Below are positions 27,073 to 36,251 of a stretch of 64,000 nt of DNA, one piece after another (position 1 is the first letter of the stretch; the number at the start of each line of letters is the position of its first letter). The notes beneath the pieces are model-generated. The model was given only the letters and a program-made list of their open reading frames with translations. It did no database searches and was not told the origin of the DNA. The stretch spans positions 868,001-932,000 of the forward strand of contig NZ_NERW01000002.1 of assembly GCF_003063505.1 (NCBI RefSeq), given 5' to 3'. Source of the DNA: Limnohabitans sp. T6-20 (GTDB lineage: Bacteria > Pseudomonadota > Gammaproteobacteria > Burkholderiales > Burkholderiaceae_C). A program made the translations under genes and the position numbers.

Positions 27073-27705
27073 TCAGGGCGTCTTGGGCTTGAAGTCGCAA
27101 AAGGCGGCCACCGCGCACTGCCCACACATGGGTTTGCGGGCCTGGCACACATAGCGCCCGTGCAGGATCAGCCAGTGGTGGGCATCGACCAGGTATTTGG
27201 TCGGAATGCGCTTGAGCAGCTTTTGCTCCACTTCCAACGGCGTTTTGCCCGGGGCCAGGCCCGTGCGGTTGCCCAGCCTGAAGATGTGGGTGTCCACCGC
27301 CATGGTGGGTTCGCCAAAAGCCGAGTTGAGCACCACATTGGCCGTTTTGCGGCCCACGCCGGGCAGGGCTTCGAGTTCTTCGCGGGTGCGGGGCACCTGG
27401 CCACCATGTTGCTCCACCAGAATCCGGCAGGTTTCCATCAGGTGCCTGGCTTTGCTGCGGTACAGGCCGATGGTCTTGATGTAGCTCTCCAGCCCCTCCA
27501 ACCCAAGATCAAGGATCTTTTGCGGCGTGCCCGCCACCGGAAACAGCTTGCGCGTGGCTTTGTTCACGCCCACATCGGTGGCCTGGGCCGACAGCAGCAC
27601 GGCGGCCAGCAACTCAAACACGCTGGTGTATTCCAGCTCGGTCACGGGCATGGGGTTGGCGGCTTGCAGGGTGGCAAAAAAAGATTCGATCTGTGCGGGT
27701 TTCAT
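27073..27705 (-). CDS. nth: Endonuclease III
   Basis: A 210-residue base-excision repair glycosylase/AP lyase that removes oxidised pyrimidines. Visible are the helix-hairpin-helix LPGVGRKTANVVLN with its catalytic Lys, the catalytic Asp in VDTHIFR, and the C-terminal 4Fe-4S motif C-x6-C-x2-C-x5-C (CQARKPMCGQCAVAAFC). ATG 27705 is used; the 11 residues before it are not family sequence. It is divergent from the aminotransferase gene, with 53 bp between starts. Confidence 0.95.
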   Translation of the reverse strand: MKPAQIESFFATLQAANPMPVTELEYTSVFELLAAVLLSAQATDVGVNKATRKLFPVAGTPQKILDLGLEGLESYIKTIGLYRSKARHLMETCRILVEQHGGQVPRTREELEALPGVGRKTANVVLNSAFGEPTMAVDTHIFRLGNRTGLAPGKTPLEVEQKLLKRIPTKYLVDAHHWLILHGRYVCQARKPMCGQCAVAAFCDFKPKTP

Positions 27706-27758
27706 GGGGCGTCCGGATGTTGGCAAAATGTCGGCCAAGACAACCTGAAAGATACACC

Positions 27759-28955
27759 ATGCCCTTGCAGTTCGCCGATCGCCTGAACAACGTCGAAACC
27801 TCCGCCATCCGTGAGCTGTTCAAGCTCCTTGGCAAGCCGGGCATCATCAGTTTTGCCGGCGGCTTTCCCGACAGCGCCATGTTCGACGTGGACGGCATCC
27901 GCGAAGCCAGCAACGCCGCCCTGACGCAAGACCCCGGCGCAGCCCTGCAATATGGCGCAACCGAAGGCTTTGGCCCGCTGCGCGAGCAACTGGCCCACTT
28001 CATGGGCCAAAAGGGCGCCCAAGACGTGACCGCCGAACAGCTGATCGTGACCACCGGCAGCCAGCAGGCGCTGGATTTGATCGGCAAAACCATGATCAGC
28101 CCTGGCGACAAGGTGATCGTGGAAGGCCCGACCTTTTTGGCCACCATCCAGTGCTTCCGTTTGTATGGGGCCGAACTCATCAGCGCCCCGGTGGACGGTC
28201 ACGGCGTCAAGACCGACGAGCTGGAAAAGCTGATCGCCGAGCACAAGCCGAAATTCGTTTACCTGATCCCCACCTTTGGCAACCCCAGCGGTGCCTTGCT
28301 CAGCGCCGAGCGCCGCCAACAGGTGCTTCAAATGGCCGTCAAACACCAGACCCTGATCGTCGAAGACGACCCTTATGGCGACCTGTATTTTGGCGAAGCG
28401 CCGCCGCCCAGCCTGCTGGCCATGAGCGCAACGGTGCCCGGCAGCCGCGAGTTGCTGGTGCATTGCGGGTCCCTGTCTAAAGTGCTGTCGCCCGGCCTGC
28501 GTGTGGGTTGGATGATCGCGCCCTCCGAACTGCTGGCCCGCGCCACCATGTGCAAACAGTTCAGCGACGCCCACACCAGCACCTTTGCCCAGGCCACGGC
28601 CGCGCAATACCTCAAGGCAGGTCGCATGCCCGCCACGCTGGACAAGGTGCGCGCTGTGTATGCAAAGCGCGCACAAACCATGGGCGATGCGCTGCGCCGT
28701 GAGTTGGGCGATGCGGTGGAGTTTGTGCAACCGCAAGGCGGCTTGTTCGTGTGGGCGCGCCTTACGGGTGCAGGCGGCAAAGTGGCCGATGGCAACGTGT
28801 ATGCCAAACGCGCCATCGAGCAAGGCGTGGCCTTTGTGCCGGGCACGCCGTTCTTTTGCGCCAACCCCGACCACGCCACCTTCCGCCTGAGCTTTGCCAC
28901 TGTGGGCGAAGACAAGATCCTTGAAGGTGTCTCGCGCCTGGCCAAGGCTTTGTGA
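27759..28955 (+). CDS. PLP-dependent aminotransferase (class I/II, GntR-less MocR-type)
   Basis: A 398-residue fold type I aminotransferase. ISFAGGFPDSAMFD near the start, YLIPTFGNPSG in the middle and the PLP-binding Lys in HCGSLSKVLSPGLRVGWM are all visible. The family includes 2-aminoadipate/kynurenine-type and valine-type transaminases; the substrate cannot be told here. There is no N-terminal DNA-binding domain. ATG 27759 is the start, 53 bp from the nth start. A REP-like repeat follows the gene. Confidence 0.88.
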   Translation: MPLQFADRLNNVETSAIRELFKLLGKPGIISFAGGFPDSAMFDVDGIREASNAALTQDPGAALQYGATEGFGPLREQLAHFMGQKGAQDVTAEQLIVTTGSQQALDLIGKTMISPGDKVIVEGPTFLATIQCFRLYGAELISAPVDGHGVKTDELEKLIAEHKPKFVYLIPTFGNPSGALLSAERRQQVLQMAVKHQTLIVEDDPYGDLYFGEAPPPSLLAMSATVPGSRELLVHCGSLSKVLSPGLRVGWMIAPSELLARATMCKQFSDAHTSTFAQATAAQYLKAGRMPATLDKVRAVYAKRAQTMGDALRRELGDAVEFVQPQGGLFVWARLTGAGGKVADGNVYAKRAIEQGVAFVPGTPFFCANPDHATFRLSFATVGEDKILEGVSRLAKAL

Positions 28956-28992
28956 GCGATCGGCTCCACCATGGCGGCGGTAACCCTGATTT

Positions 28993-29067
28993 TGTGGGAG
29001 GCCGCCCCTGCGGCCGAATGCCGGCATGGGCTCAACACCCATTCGCGAGCACGGGCTCGCTCCCACA
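28993..29067. repeat. REP-like palindromic repeat, copy A
   Basis: A 75-bp intergenic unit bounded by TGTGGGAG and CTCCCACA. Arm 1 (GCCGCCCCTGCGGCCGAATG) and arm 2 (ATTCGCGAGCACGGGCTCGC) each form a hairpin. It lies between the aminotransferase and hydrolase genes. Confidence 0.8.
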
Positions 29068-29115
29068 GGGGCGAATCGCCCATGACGGGTGTCATCGCCG
29101 CACCATGAGGCCCAC

Positions 29116-29928
29116 ATGAGCACTGAACAAAGCATTACCGTCGATGGCACTGAAGTCTTGCTGCAAGGGCGCGGCGATCAGGTCATCCTGATGCTGCATG
29201 GCTGGCCCGATACCCGAGCCTTGTGGGAGGACACCGTCCTCGCCCTCAAGGCCGACCATGTCTGTGCGCGACTGACCTTGCCGGGCTTCACCCGAGGCCC
29301 AGCATCTGCCGTGTCGCTGGAAGAGATGAACCAGTTCCTGCGCCGCGTGATCAACCGCATCAGCCCCGGCAAGCCCGTGACCCTGATGCTGCACGACTGG
29401 GGATGCGCTTTTGGTTATGAATTTGCCATTCGCCACCCTGAGCGCGTGGCCCGGGTGGTGGCGGTGGACGTGGGGGACCACAACTCGCCCCGCTTGCAGC
29501 GCAGCTGGGGGGTACGCGAAAAATTTTCGGTGTTCGCCTATCAATATTGGCTGGCCATAGCTTGGAAAATCGGCCGCAGTTTCAGCCCTGGCTTGGGCAA
29601 CCGCATGACCCGCGCCATGGCCCGCTGGCTGCGCTGCCCCACGAATCCAGACAGCATCAATTACCGCATGAACTACCCTTATGCCATGCAGTGGTTTGGT
29701 GCGGCAGCCGGGTTCAAGCGGGCTGCCCCGGTGCACTTGCCCATGCCCATGCTGTACGTGTATGGCGCACGCAAACCTTTCATGTTCCATTCGCCCGAAT
29801 GGCTGGAAACGTTGGCGGCACGTGAGGGCTGTGCTGTCGAAGGCCTGCCCTGCGGGCACTGGGTCATGGTGTCACAGCCCGAGGCGTTTCAGGCGCGTGT
29901 GCGTGCATGGCTGGGGAGCTCAGATTGA
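29116..29928 (+). CDS. Alpha/beta hydrolase, epoxide hydrolase/dehalogenase-like
   Basis: A 270-residue alpha/beta hydrolase. An HGWPDTRALWE oxyanion region is followed by LMLHDWGCAFGYEFA. In that motif an Asp takes the nucleophile place as in HDWG-type epoxide hydrolases and haloalkane dehalogenases. The catalytic His is in GHWVM near the end. GAGG precedes ATG 29116. The substrate is unknown. It overlaps the following DUF3820 gene by 4 bp. Confidence 0.82.
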   Translation: MSTEQSITVDGTEVLLQGRGDQVILMLHGWPDTRALWEDTVLALKADHVCARLTLPGFTRGPASAVSLEEMNQFLRRVINRISPGKPVTLMLHDWGCAFGYEFAIRHPERVARVVAVDVGDHNSPRLQRSWGVREKFSVFAYQYWLAIAWKIGRSFSPGLGNRMTRAMARWLRCPTNPDSINYRMNYPYAMQWFGAAAGFKRAAPVHLPMPMLYVYGARKPFMFHSPEWLETLAAREGCAVEGLPCGHWVMVSQPEAFQARVRAWLGSSD

Positions 29929-30140
29929 AACCCGACGACCTCATAAAGCTCGTTACCATGCCCATGCCTTTTGGCAAACACAAGGGCACGTTGATCGCAG
30001 ATTTGCCCGGGAACTACCTCAACTGGTTTGCGCGCGAAGGTTTCCCCAAAGGCGAGGTCGGTCAGCTGCTACGCCTGATGCAGGAGATTGATCACAACGG
30101 CCTGAGCGACTTGCTCAAGCCCTTGCGCCAACCCCGGTAG
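29925..30140 (+). CDS. DUF3820-family small protein
   Basis: A 71-residue protein with the DUF3820 core MPFGKHKGTLIADLPGNYLNWFAREGFP, also seen near 3'-5' exonuclease-type proteins. The function is unknown. TTG 29925 is preferred as start: it overlaps the hydrolase stop (TTGA), follows GGGGAG by 7 bp, and yields the family-typical MKPDDL start. An in-frame ATG at 29907 would add six residues. It is probably cotranslated with the hydrolase. Confidence 0.75.
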   Translation: MKPDDLIKLVTMPMPFGKHKGTLIADLPGNYLNWFAREGFPKGEVGQLLRLMQEIDHNGLSDLLKPLRQPR

Positions 30141-30191
30141 GTCGGTGGCTTCAGCCTCCGACTTGGGCCTAGGCCTGGCCTAGCTCTGCTT

Positions 30192-30266
30192 TGTGGGAAG
30201 CCGCCCCTGCGGCCGAATGCGGGTATGGGCACAGCGCACATTCGCGAGCAGGGGCTCGCTCCCACA
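30192..30266. repeat. REP-like palindromic repeat, copy B
   Basis: A 75-bp unit in the same orientation as copy A. TGTGGGAAGCCGCCCCTGCG at the left end and GAGCAGGGGCTCGCTCCCAC at the right. It fills the gap between the DUF3820 and serB genes. Confidence 0.8.
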
Positions 30267-30298
30267 GGGATCGGCAACTCCCACTCGATACAGAAAGC

Positions 30299-31021
30299 TC
30301 AGGGCTTGACGACTTCCAGCAGACGGTCCAGCCCGCCTTCTTGAATAGCCACCATGGCCTGTTCGCGCACCTTGGGTTTGGCGTGGTAAGCAACCGACAA
30401 ACCGGCAGCGCCCATCATGGGCAGGTCGTTTGCGCCGTCGCCCATGGCGATGCATTCGTGCGGTTCGATGCCCAAAAGCGACGCGACTTCGAGCATGGTG
30501 CGGCGTTTTTCGGCGCCGTCGCAAATGTCGCCCCAGCTTTGCATCACCAGGCCGCCTGTGAGTTCACCGTTGACCACCTCCAGCCGGTTGGAGCGGGCAA
30601 AGTCGATGTTCAGACGTGCTTTGACACGGTCGGCAAAGAAGGTGAAGCCACCTGACACCAACAGCACCTTCATGCCCACCTTCTGGCAAGCGGCGATCAG
30701 CTCGGCCGCGCCGGGATTGATCTTCATGCGCTCGGTGTACACGCGCTCCATGTCGGCCAGCATCACGCCTTTGAGCAGGGCCAAGCGGCGGCGTAGGCTC
30801 TCTTTGAAGTCGGTGATCTCGCCTCGCATGGCCGCTTCTGTGATGGCGGCCACCTCGGCCTTGCGGCCCACAGCGTCGGCGATCTCGTCGATGCACTCGA
30901 TGCTGATGAGCGTGGAGTCCATGTCAAACGCGATGAGCTTGAACTGGGACAGCGAAAGAGGGGCGGTGAAGCCTTGGATGGCAAGGCCGGGGGCGAATTC
31001 GGTGGCGTTGGCGTTGGTCAT
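30299..31021 (-). CDS. serB: Phosphoserine phosphatase
   Basis: A 240-residue HAD-superfamily enzyme catalysing the last step of serine synthesis. Motif I is FDMDSTLIS with two catalytic Asp. Motif II Ser is in LLVSGGFTFF, and motif III/IV is MGDGANDLPMM. FKESLRRRLALLKG is typical of SerB. The N-terminal ACT domain of larger SerB forms is absent. It lies 32 bp downstream of mfd on the same strand, so it may be cotranscribed with it. Confidence 0.94.
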   Translation of the reverse strand: MTNANATEFAPGLAIQGFTAPLSLSQFKLIAFDMDSTLISIECIDEIADAVGRKAEVAAITEAAMRGEITDFKESLRRRLALLKGVMLADMERVYTERMKINPGAAELIAACQKVGMKVLLVSGGFTFFADRVKARLNIDFARSNRLEVVNGELTGGLVMQSWGDICDGAEKRRTMLEVASLLGIEPHECIAMGDGANDLPMMGAAGLSVAYHAKPKVREQAMVAIQEGGLDRLLEVVKP

Positions 31022-31053
31022 GGGTCAGGATTATCGAAGATCGTTGAATGGAC

Positions 31054-34000
31054 TCAGGCGATGGCTGTTTCGGTTTTGGGTTGACCCAATGAGCGCAAAA
31101 CATCCCGCACCATCTGCGCCCGCGCCTTGGGGTCGGGCAGTTCGCGTTCGATGCGCAGCTTGTCGTTGCCTGCCAGCTTGATGTGTTTGTTCTTCTGGAT
31201 CAGGTCGATGATGGCCATGGGGTCCACGGGCGGGTTTGGCTTGAAGGTGATCTGGATGACGCCCGGGGCGGCGTCGACCTTGATCACGCCATAGGGCTGG
31301 GTCAGCACGCGCAGACGGTGCACGTCCACCAGCGTTTGCGCTTGGGGGGGGAGTTTGCCAAAGCGGTCGACCAGCTCTTCGAGCAGGGCGTCGATCTGGT
31401 CGCTGGTTTTGGCGGTGGCCAGCTTCTTGTAAAACGACAAGCGCAGGTGCACGTCGCCGCAGTAGTCGTTGGGCAGCAGGGCGGGGGCGTGCAGGTTGAT
31501 GTCGGTCGTGACCGACAGGGGGCTCAGCAAATCAGGCTCTTTGCCTGCTTTGAGGCTGCGCACCGCCTCGGACAGCATCTCGTTGTAGAGCTGGAAGCCC
31601 ACTTCGAGCATGTTGCCGCTTTGGTTTTCGCCCAGCACCTCGCCCGCGCCGCGAATTTCCAGGTCGTGCATGGCGAGATAAAAGCCGCTGCCCAGTTCTT
31701 CCATCTGCTGAATGGCGTCTAGGCGCTGTGCGGCTTGCTTGGTGAGGCCCTCGATCTCGGGCACCATCAAATAGGCATAGGCCTGGTGGTGCGAGCGGCC
31801 CACGCGCCCGCGCAGCTGGTGCAGCTGGGCCAGGCCGAACTTGTCGGCACGGCTGATGACAATGGTGTTGGCCGTGGGCACGTCGATGCCGGTCTCGATG
31901 ATGGTCGAGCACAGCAAGATGTTGTAGCGCTGGGCCACAAAGTCGCGCATGACCCGCTCCAGCTCGCGCTCGGGCATCTGGCCGTGGGCCACGGCGATGC
32001 GGGCTTCGGGCAGGATTTCTTCGAGCTTTTGGCGGCGGTTTTCAATCGTCTCGACCTCGTTGTGCAAAAAGTAGCACTGGCCGCCGCGCTTGAGCTCGCG
32101 CAGCACCGCCTCGCGGATCACGCCCGTGCCCTCATTGCGCACAAAGGTCTTGATGGCCAGACGGCGCTGCGGCGCGGTGGCGATCACGCTCAAGTCGCGC
32201 AGACCTTCGAGTGCCATGCCCATGGTGCGGGGGATGGGCGTGGCCGTGAGCGTCAGCACATCGACCTCGGCGCGCAGGGCTTTCATGGCCTCTTTGTGGC
32301 GCACGCCAAAGCGGTGTTCTTCGTCAATGATCAAGAGGCCCAGGTTCTTGAAGTGGGTCTTCTCGGACAGCAGCTTGTGCGTGCCGACCACGATGTCCAC
32401 CGTGCCGTCCTCGATGCCTTTCATGGCCGCCGTGACTTCCTTGCCAGAGCGGAAGCGCGAGACCTCGGCCACCTTGACGGGCCATTTGGCAAAGCGGTCT
32501 TTGAGCGTCTGGTAATGCTGCTCGGCCAGCAGCGTGGTGGGCGCCAGCAGGGCGACCTGCTTGCCGCCCGTCACGGCCACAAAGGCGGCGCGCAGGGCGA
32601 CTTCGGTTTTGCCAAAACCCACGTCGCCGCAGACCAGACGGTCCATGGGGCGGGGGCTGATCATGTCTTGAATGACGCAGTGGATGGCGGCCTTTTGGTC
32701 GGCGGTTTCCTCAAAGCCGAAGTCGTTGGCAAAGGTCTCGTAGTCCTGCGGGCTGTAGCGGAAGGCATGGCCCTCGCGTGCGGCGCGGCGGGCGTAGATG
32801 TTGAGCAACTCGGCGGCCGAGTCGCGCACCTGCTCTGCGGCTTTGCGTTTGGCTTTTTCCCACTGGCCAGAGCCCAGTTTGTGCAGAGGCGCTTCGTCGG
32901 CGCTCACGCCCGTGTAGCGGCCAATCAGTTGCAGCTGGCTCACGGGCACATAGAGGGTGGCTTTGTCAGCGTATTCGAGGTGCAGAAACTCTTGCAGCGC
33001 AGACGTCCCGTCTTCGTTTTTCTGGCCCATGTCCATGTTGATCAGGCCCCGGTAACGGCCAATGCCGTGCTGGCTGTGCACCACCGGGTCGCCCACGTTC
33101 AGCTCGCTGAGGTCTTTGATGAGCGCTTCAACGTCGCTGACCTGTTCCTGCTTTTTGCGGCGGCGCGTGGTGGGGCCCGCGGCAAAGAGCTCGGTTTCGG
33201 TGACCAGATCAATGCCATGCTCAAACCAATGGAAGCCGCTGACCAGCGCCGCCGTGGCCATGCCGACTTTTTCGTCGCTGGTCAAAAACTCTTCCAAGCT
33301 GTCAAACACGGGCGGCGTGAGGCCGCTGGAGCGCACGAAGTCGAGCAGGCTTTCGCGTCGTCCATCGCTTTCGGCCAGGATCAGCACGCGGTTTTTGCCG
33401 CTGTGGATGTGCGCTTGCAGCCGTGCCAGCGGGTCTTCGGCACCGCGCACCACCGTCAGTTCGGGCAGGGGCTGGACCAGGGCGTTGTTTTCAACATCAT
33501 CGGTCCCTGGGCGCAAAGCCAGTTGCGCGTGGCCGTTGGTCAGGGTGTAGAACTGCTCGGCGCTCAAAAACAGCGCATCGGGCGGCAGCACGGGCCGCTC
33601 GGGGTCGCCTTGCACCAGGCGGTAGCGGTCGCGGGTGTCTTGCCAAAAGCGCTGGAAGGCCGGCTCCAGATCGCCGTGCAGCACCAAGGTGGCGGCATCG
33701 CTTTTGGACGAACCTTCGCCTGCACCCAGGTAGTCAAACACCGTGGCGGTTTCTTCAAAGAACAGCGGCAGGTAATACTCGATACCCGCCGTGGCCACAC
33801 CGTTGCCCATGTCCTTGTAGATGCGGCTTTTGGTCGGGTCGCCTTCGAGCAGTTCGCGCCAGCGGCTGCGAAAGCGCGCACGGGCTGCCTCGTCCATCGG
33901 GAACTCGCGCCCGGGCAGCAGGCGCACTTCGGGCACGGGGTAGAGGCTGCGCTGGCTGTCGGGGTCAAAGGTGCGGATCGAGTCGATTTCGTCGTCAAAC

Positions 34001-34560
34001 AGGTCCACGCGGTAAGGCACCAGCGAGCCCATGGGGAACAAATCGATCAGGCCGCCGCGCACCGCGTATTCGCCTGGGCTGACCACCTGGCTGACGTGCG
34101 AATAGCCTGCCAGCGTGAGCTGCGCCTTGAGCTGGGCTTCGTCGAGCTTTTGCTTGACCTTGAACTCGAAGGTGTAGCCCGCCAGAAAGGACGGCGGGGC
34201 CAAGCGGTAGAGCGCGGTGGTGGCGGGCACCAGCACCACATCGGCGCTCTCGGCATGGTTGCGCTGCTTGATGCGCCACAGGGTCGCCAAACGCTCGGAG
34301 ATCAAGTCCTGGTGCGGCGAAAACGTGTCATACGGCAGGGTTTCCCAGTCCGGGAACATCACGCAGCGCAGGCCGGGCGCAAAAAACACCAGCTCGTCCA
34401 TCAGGCGCTGCGCATCTGCCGCGTCGCTGGTCACGATGGCCGTGAGCTTGCCCGCCTTTTTCTCGCGCTCGGCCAGCTGGGCCAGCAACACGGCATCGGC
34501 CGAGCCGACAGGGCGGGGCAGGGTGAAACGTTTGCCGGTGATGAGGCTGGGCAGTTGCAT
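31054..34560 (-). CDS. mfd: Transcription-repair coupling factor Mfd
   Basis: A 1168-residue ATP-dependent translocase that removes stalled RNA polymerase and recruits UvrA. In order: UvrB-like N-terminal domains (about 1-350), the RNAP-interaction domain (GDPVVHSQHGIGRYRGL), a RecG-like helicase with Walker A CGDVGFGKTEVALRAA and DEEHRFG, GRVGRSHHQAYAY, and a C-terminal TRCF domain. ATG 34560 (MQLPSLITGKRF) is chosen; the frame runs further upstream through repeat-like sequence with no protein match. A terminator-like hairpin with a U tract lies in its leader. Confidence 0.96.
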   Translation of the reverse strand: MQLPSLITGKRFTLPRPVGSADAVLLAQLAEREKKAGKLTAIVTSDAADAQRLMDELVFFAPGLRCVMFPDWETLPYDTFSPHQDLISERLATLWRIKQRNHAESADVVLVPATTALYRLAPPSFLAGYTFEFKVKQKLDEAQLKAQLTLAGYSHVSQVVSPGEYAVRGGLIDLFPMGSLVPYRVDLFDDEIDSIRTFDPDSQRSLYPVPEVRLLPGREFPMDEAARARFRSRWRELLEGDPTKSRIYKDMGNGVATAGIEYYLPLFFEETATVFDYLGAGEGSSKSDAATLVLHGDLEPAFQRFWQDTRDRYRLVQGDPERPVLPPDALFLSAEQFYTLTNGHAQLALRPGTDDVENNALVQPLPELTVVRGAEDPLARLQAHIHSGKNRVLILAESDGRRESLLDFVRSSGLTPPVFDSLEEFLTSDEKVGMATAALVSGFHWFEHGIDLVTETELFAAGPTTRRRKKQEQVSDVEALIKDLSELNVGDPVVHSQHGIGRYRGLINMDMGQKNEDGTSALQEFLHLEYADKATLYVPVSQLQLIGRYTGVSADEAPLHKLGSGQWEKAKRKAAEQVRDSAAELLNIYARRAAREGHAFRYSPQDYETFANDFGFEETADQKAAIHCVIQDMISPRPMDRLVCGDVGFGKTEVALRAAFVAVTGGKQVALLAPTTLLAEQHYQTLKDRFAKWPVKVAEVSRFRSGKEVTAAMKGIEDGTVDIVVGTHKLLSEKTHFKNLGLLIIDEEHRFGVRHKEAMKALRAEVDVLTLTATPIPRTMGMALEGLRDLSVIATAPQRRLAIKTFVRNEGTGVIREAVLRELKRGGQCYFLHNEVETIENRRQKLEEILPEARIAVAHGQMPERELERVMRDFVAQRYNILLCSTIIETGIDVPTANTIVISRADKFGLAQLHQLRGRVGRSHHQAYAYLMVPEIEGLTKQAAQRLDAIQQMEELGSGFYLAMHDLEIRGAGEVLGENQSGNMLEVGFQLYNEMLSEAVRSLKAGKEPDLLSPLSVTTDINLHAPALLPNDYCGDVHLRLSFYKKLATAKTSDQIDALLEELVDRFGKLPPQAQTLVDVHRLRVLTQPYGVIKVDAAPGVIQITFKPNPPVDPMAIIDLIQKNKHIKLAGNDKLRIERELPDPKARAQMVRDVLRSLGQPKTETAIA

Positions 34561-34584
34561 GGTGGCGTTGGGCAAAGGCGATGA

Positions 34585-34622
34585 AAAAAGCAAAACACCC
34601 CCCGCCGGGAAGGAGGGGGGTG
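34585..34622 (-). terminator. Terminator-like hairpin in the mfd leader
   Basis: On the minus strand a GC-rich hairpin (CACCCCCC and GGGGGGTG as arms, 34622-34596) is followed by TTTTGCTTTTTT. It lies 25-60 bp upstream of the mfd ATG, with no minus-strand gene before it. It resembles an attenuator. The 358-bp gap up to ispD otherwise holds repeats. Confidence 0.6.
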
Positions 34623-34750
34623 GGGAAATCATTGAACGCCTCGATTGTAGAAGCGAGACTGCATAGCCCAGGGGAGGTCGTGGGCATCCACGAATGCAGC
34701 CGCTCTGCTTGTGAGCCGCTGCTGCTGAATACGTGTCATGCCACCTCACA

Positions 34751-34779
34751 CATTCGGCCGCAGGGGCAGCCTCCCGCAA
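34751..34779. repeat. REP-like half element
   Basis: CATTCGGCCGCAGGGGCAGC followed by CTCCCGCAA is one arm of the REP-like repeat, in inverse orientation. It lies 29 bp before copy C. Confidence 0.7.
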
Positions 34780-34808
34780 AGTCAAAAAATGTGATCGACT
34801 GATCTTCG

Positions 34809-34881
34809 TAGGAGCGAGCCCCCGCTCGCGAATGCCTGCTGTGGCAAAAGAGGCATTGTGCTGCAGGGGCAGCCTCCCACA
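34809..34881. repeat. REP-like palindromic repeat, copy C
   Basis: A 73-bp unit in inverse orientation. TAGGAGCGAGCCCCCGCTCG at the left end and CTGCAGGGGCAGCCTCCCAC near the right. It lies between mfd and ispD. Confidence 0.75.
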
Positions 34882-34918
34882 AAAATGGGGCAAGGGGCGA
34901 GCTCTACAATCAAACGCC

Positions 34919-35641
34919 ATGTCATTGACTCCAGAATATTCCCGTTTTCACGCCCTGATTCCCTGTGCGGGCACAGGCAGCCGTGCGGGCACGGCACAAC
35001 CCAAGCAATACCAACTTGTGGCCGGACAGCCCATGGTCATGCACACCTTGCAGGCGCTAGCTCGTGTGCCGCAACTGGCCAGCGGTTGGGTGATCCTGTC
35101 GCCGGGTGATGACTTTGCATGGCCACAAGATTCTTGGCCCGCACATTTCAGGCGAGAGGCCTGCGGAGGTGCCACCCGCGCCGAAAGCGTTTTCAACGGC
35201 CTCAAGGCAATGCTGGCCGCTGGCCTTGACCCGGAGGACTGGGTGCTGGTGCACGATGCAGCGCGTTGCCTGGTTTCACCCGAATCGGTGGTGGCGCTGA
35301 TCGACGCTTGCCGCGATGACCCGGTGGGCGGTTTGCTGGCCTTGCCCTTGCCTGACACGCTCAAGACCCAGAAGCCTGGTGATGTGCCGCGTGTGGACGC
35401 CACCGTGCCGCGAGAGGGCAAATGGCTGGCCCAGACGCCGCAGATGTTTCGTCTCGGGGCCTTGCACGAGGCGCTTGCGCAGGTGGCGGGCACCGATTTT
35501 GCAGGCATCACCGACGAAGCCAGTGCCATGGAGCGGCAGGGCCTGTCGCCCCGGTTGGTGCCGGGTTCGGCAATGAATTTGAAAGTCACTTACCCGGCAG
35601 ACTTTGCGTTTGCCGAGGCTGTTTTAAAGGCAAAGTCATGA
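34919..35641 (+). CDS. ispD: 2-C-methyl-D-erythritol 4-phosphate cytidylyltransferase
   Basis: A 240-residue cytidylyltransferase of the non-mevalonate isoprenoid pathway. It forms CDP-ME from MEP and CTP. The P-loop-like [13 protein letters not shown] has one substitution in the usual AAGxGxR region. [14 protein letters not shown] and [12 protein letters not shown] are the other core motifs. ATG 34919 opens the conserved part; the frame upstream is only repeat sequence. Its end overlaps the ispF ATG by 4 bp. Confidence 0.93.
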   Translation: MSLTPEYSRFHALIPCAGTGSRAGTAQPKQYQLVAGQPMVMHTLQALARVPQLASGWVILSPGDDFAWPQDSWPAHFRREACGGATRAESVFNGLKAMLAAGLDPEDWVLVHDAARCLVSPESVVALIDACRDDPVGGLLALPLPDTLKTQKPGDVPRVDATVPREGKWLAQTPQMFRLGALHEALAQVAGTDFAGITDEASAMERQGLSPRLVPGSAMNLKVTYPADFAFAEAVLKAKS

Positions 35642-36117
35642 ACATCCGCATTGGCGAAGGCTGGGACGTGCACGCCCTGGTGCCGGGGCGCAAACTCATT
35701 TTGGGTGGCATTGAAATTCCCCACACGCTCGGCCTGCTCGGCCATTCAGACGCCGATGTGCTCTTGCACGCCATCACCGACGCGGTGTTGGGCGCAGCCG
35801 GTTTGGGCGACATCGGTCGGCATTTTCCGGACACGGATGCGCAGTTCAAAGGGGCCGATTCGTCGGTGCTGCTGGCCGAGGCCATGCGCCGCGCGCGCGA
35901 CAAAGGCTGGGAGCTGGTGAACGTGGACAGCACTATCGTGGCGCAAGCGCCCAAGCTGGCCCCGCACATGGCGGCCATCAACGCATCGGTGGCCAAAGCG
36001 CTGGGTGTGCAGCCCGATCAGGTCAATGTGAAGGCCAAAACGGCCGAAAAGCTCGGCCCCGTAGGCATGGGCCAGAGCATGGAAGCACGGGCGGTGGTGT
36101 TGCTGAAAAAGGCTTGA
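35638..36117 (+). CDS. ispF: 2-C-methyl-D-erythritol 2,4-cyclodiphosphate synthase
   Basis: A 159-residue trimeric enzyme that cyclises CDP-ME 2-phosphate with loss of CMP. The metal ligands are in [12 protein letters not shown] (Asp, His) and [30 protein letters not shown] is typical of the C-terminus. ATG 35638 overlaps the ispD stop (ATGA), so ispD-ispF form one coupled unit, as in many Burkholderiales. The length is normal. Confidence 0.95.
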   Translation: MNIRIGEGWDVHALVPGRKLILGGIEIPHTLGLLGHSDADVLLHAITDAVLGAAGLGDIGRHFPDTDAQFKGADSSVLLAEAMRRARDKGWELVNVDSTIVAQAPKLAPHMAAINASVAKALGVQPDQVNVKAKTAEKLGPVGMGQSMEARAVVLLKKA

Positions 36118-36157
36118 TGAGCAAAGCCGAGCCCTGACCTTGGTGTTCAGCGAACTT

Positions 36158-36230
36158 TCGCGAGCAGGGGCTCGCTCCTGCCGAATACAAATCTTGCCTC
36201 TTTGTGAGAGGCTGCCCCTGCAGCCGAATG
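36158..36230. repeat. REP-like palindromic repeat, copy D
   Basis: Arm 2 (TTCGCGAGCAGGGGCTCGCT) comes first, then arm 1 (GCTGCCCCTGCAGCCGAATG). The order is swapped relative to copies A and B. It lies in the gap after ispF. Confidence 0.7.
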
Positions 36231-36251
36231 TCTGCGTTGGCTAAAGCCTTT

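Noticed and set aside
31735..34584. 949-codon plus-strand open frame opposite mfd
   Set aside because: Mfd is unambiguous on the minus strand; the plus frame is a composition artefact without motifs.
28993..36230. The repeats as a CRISPR array
   Set aside because: Units are kilobases apart, palindromic and variable in orientation, with genes between them; no regular repeat-spacer pattern exists.
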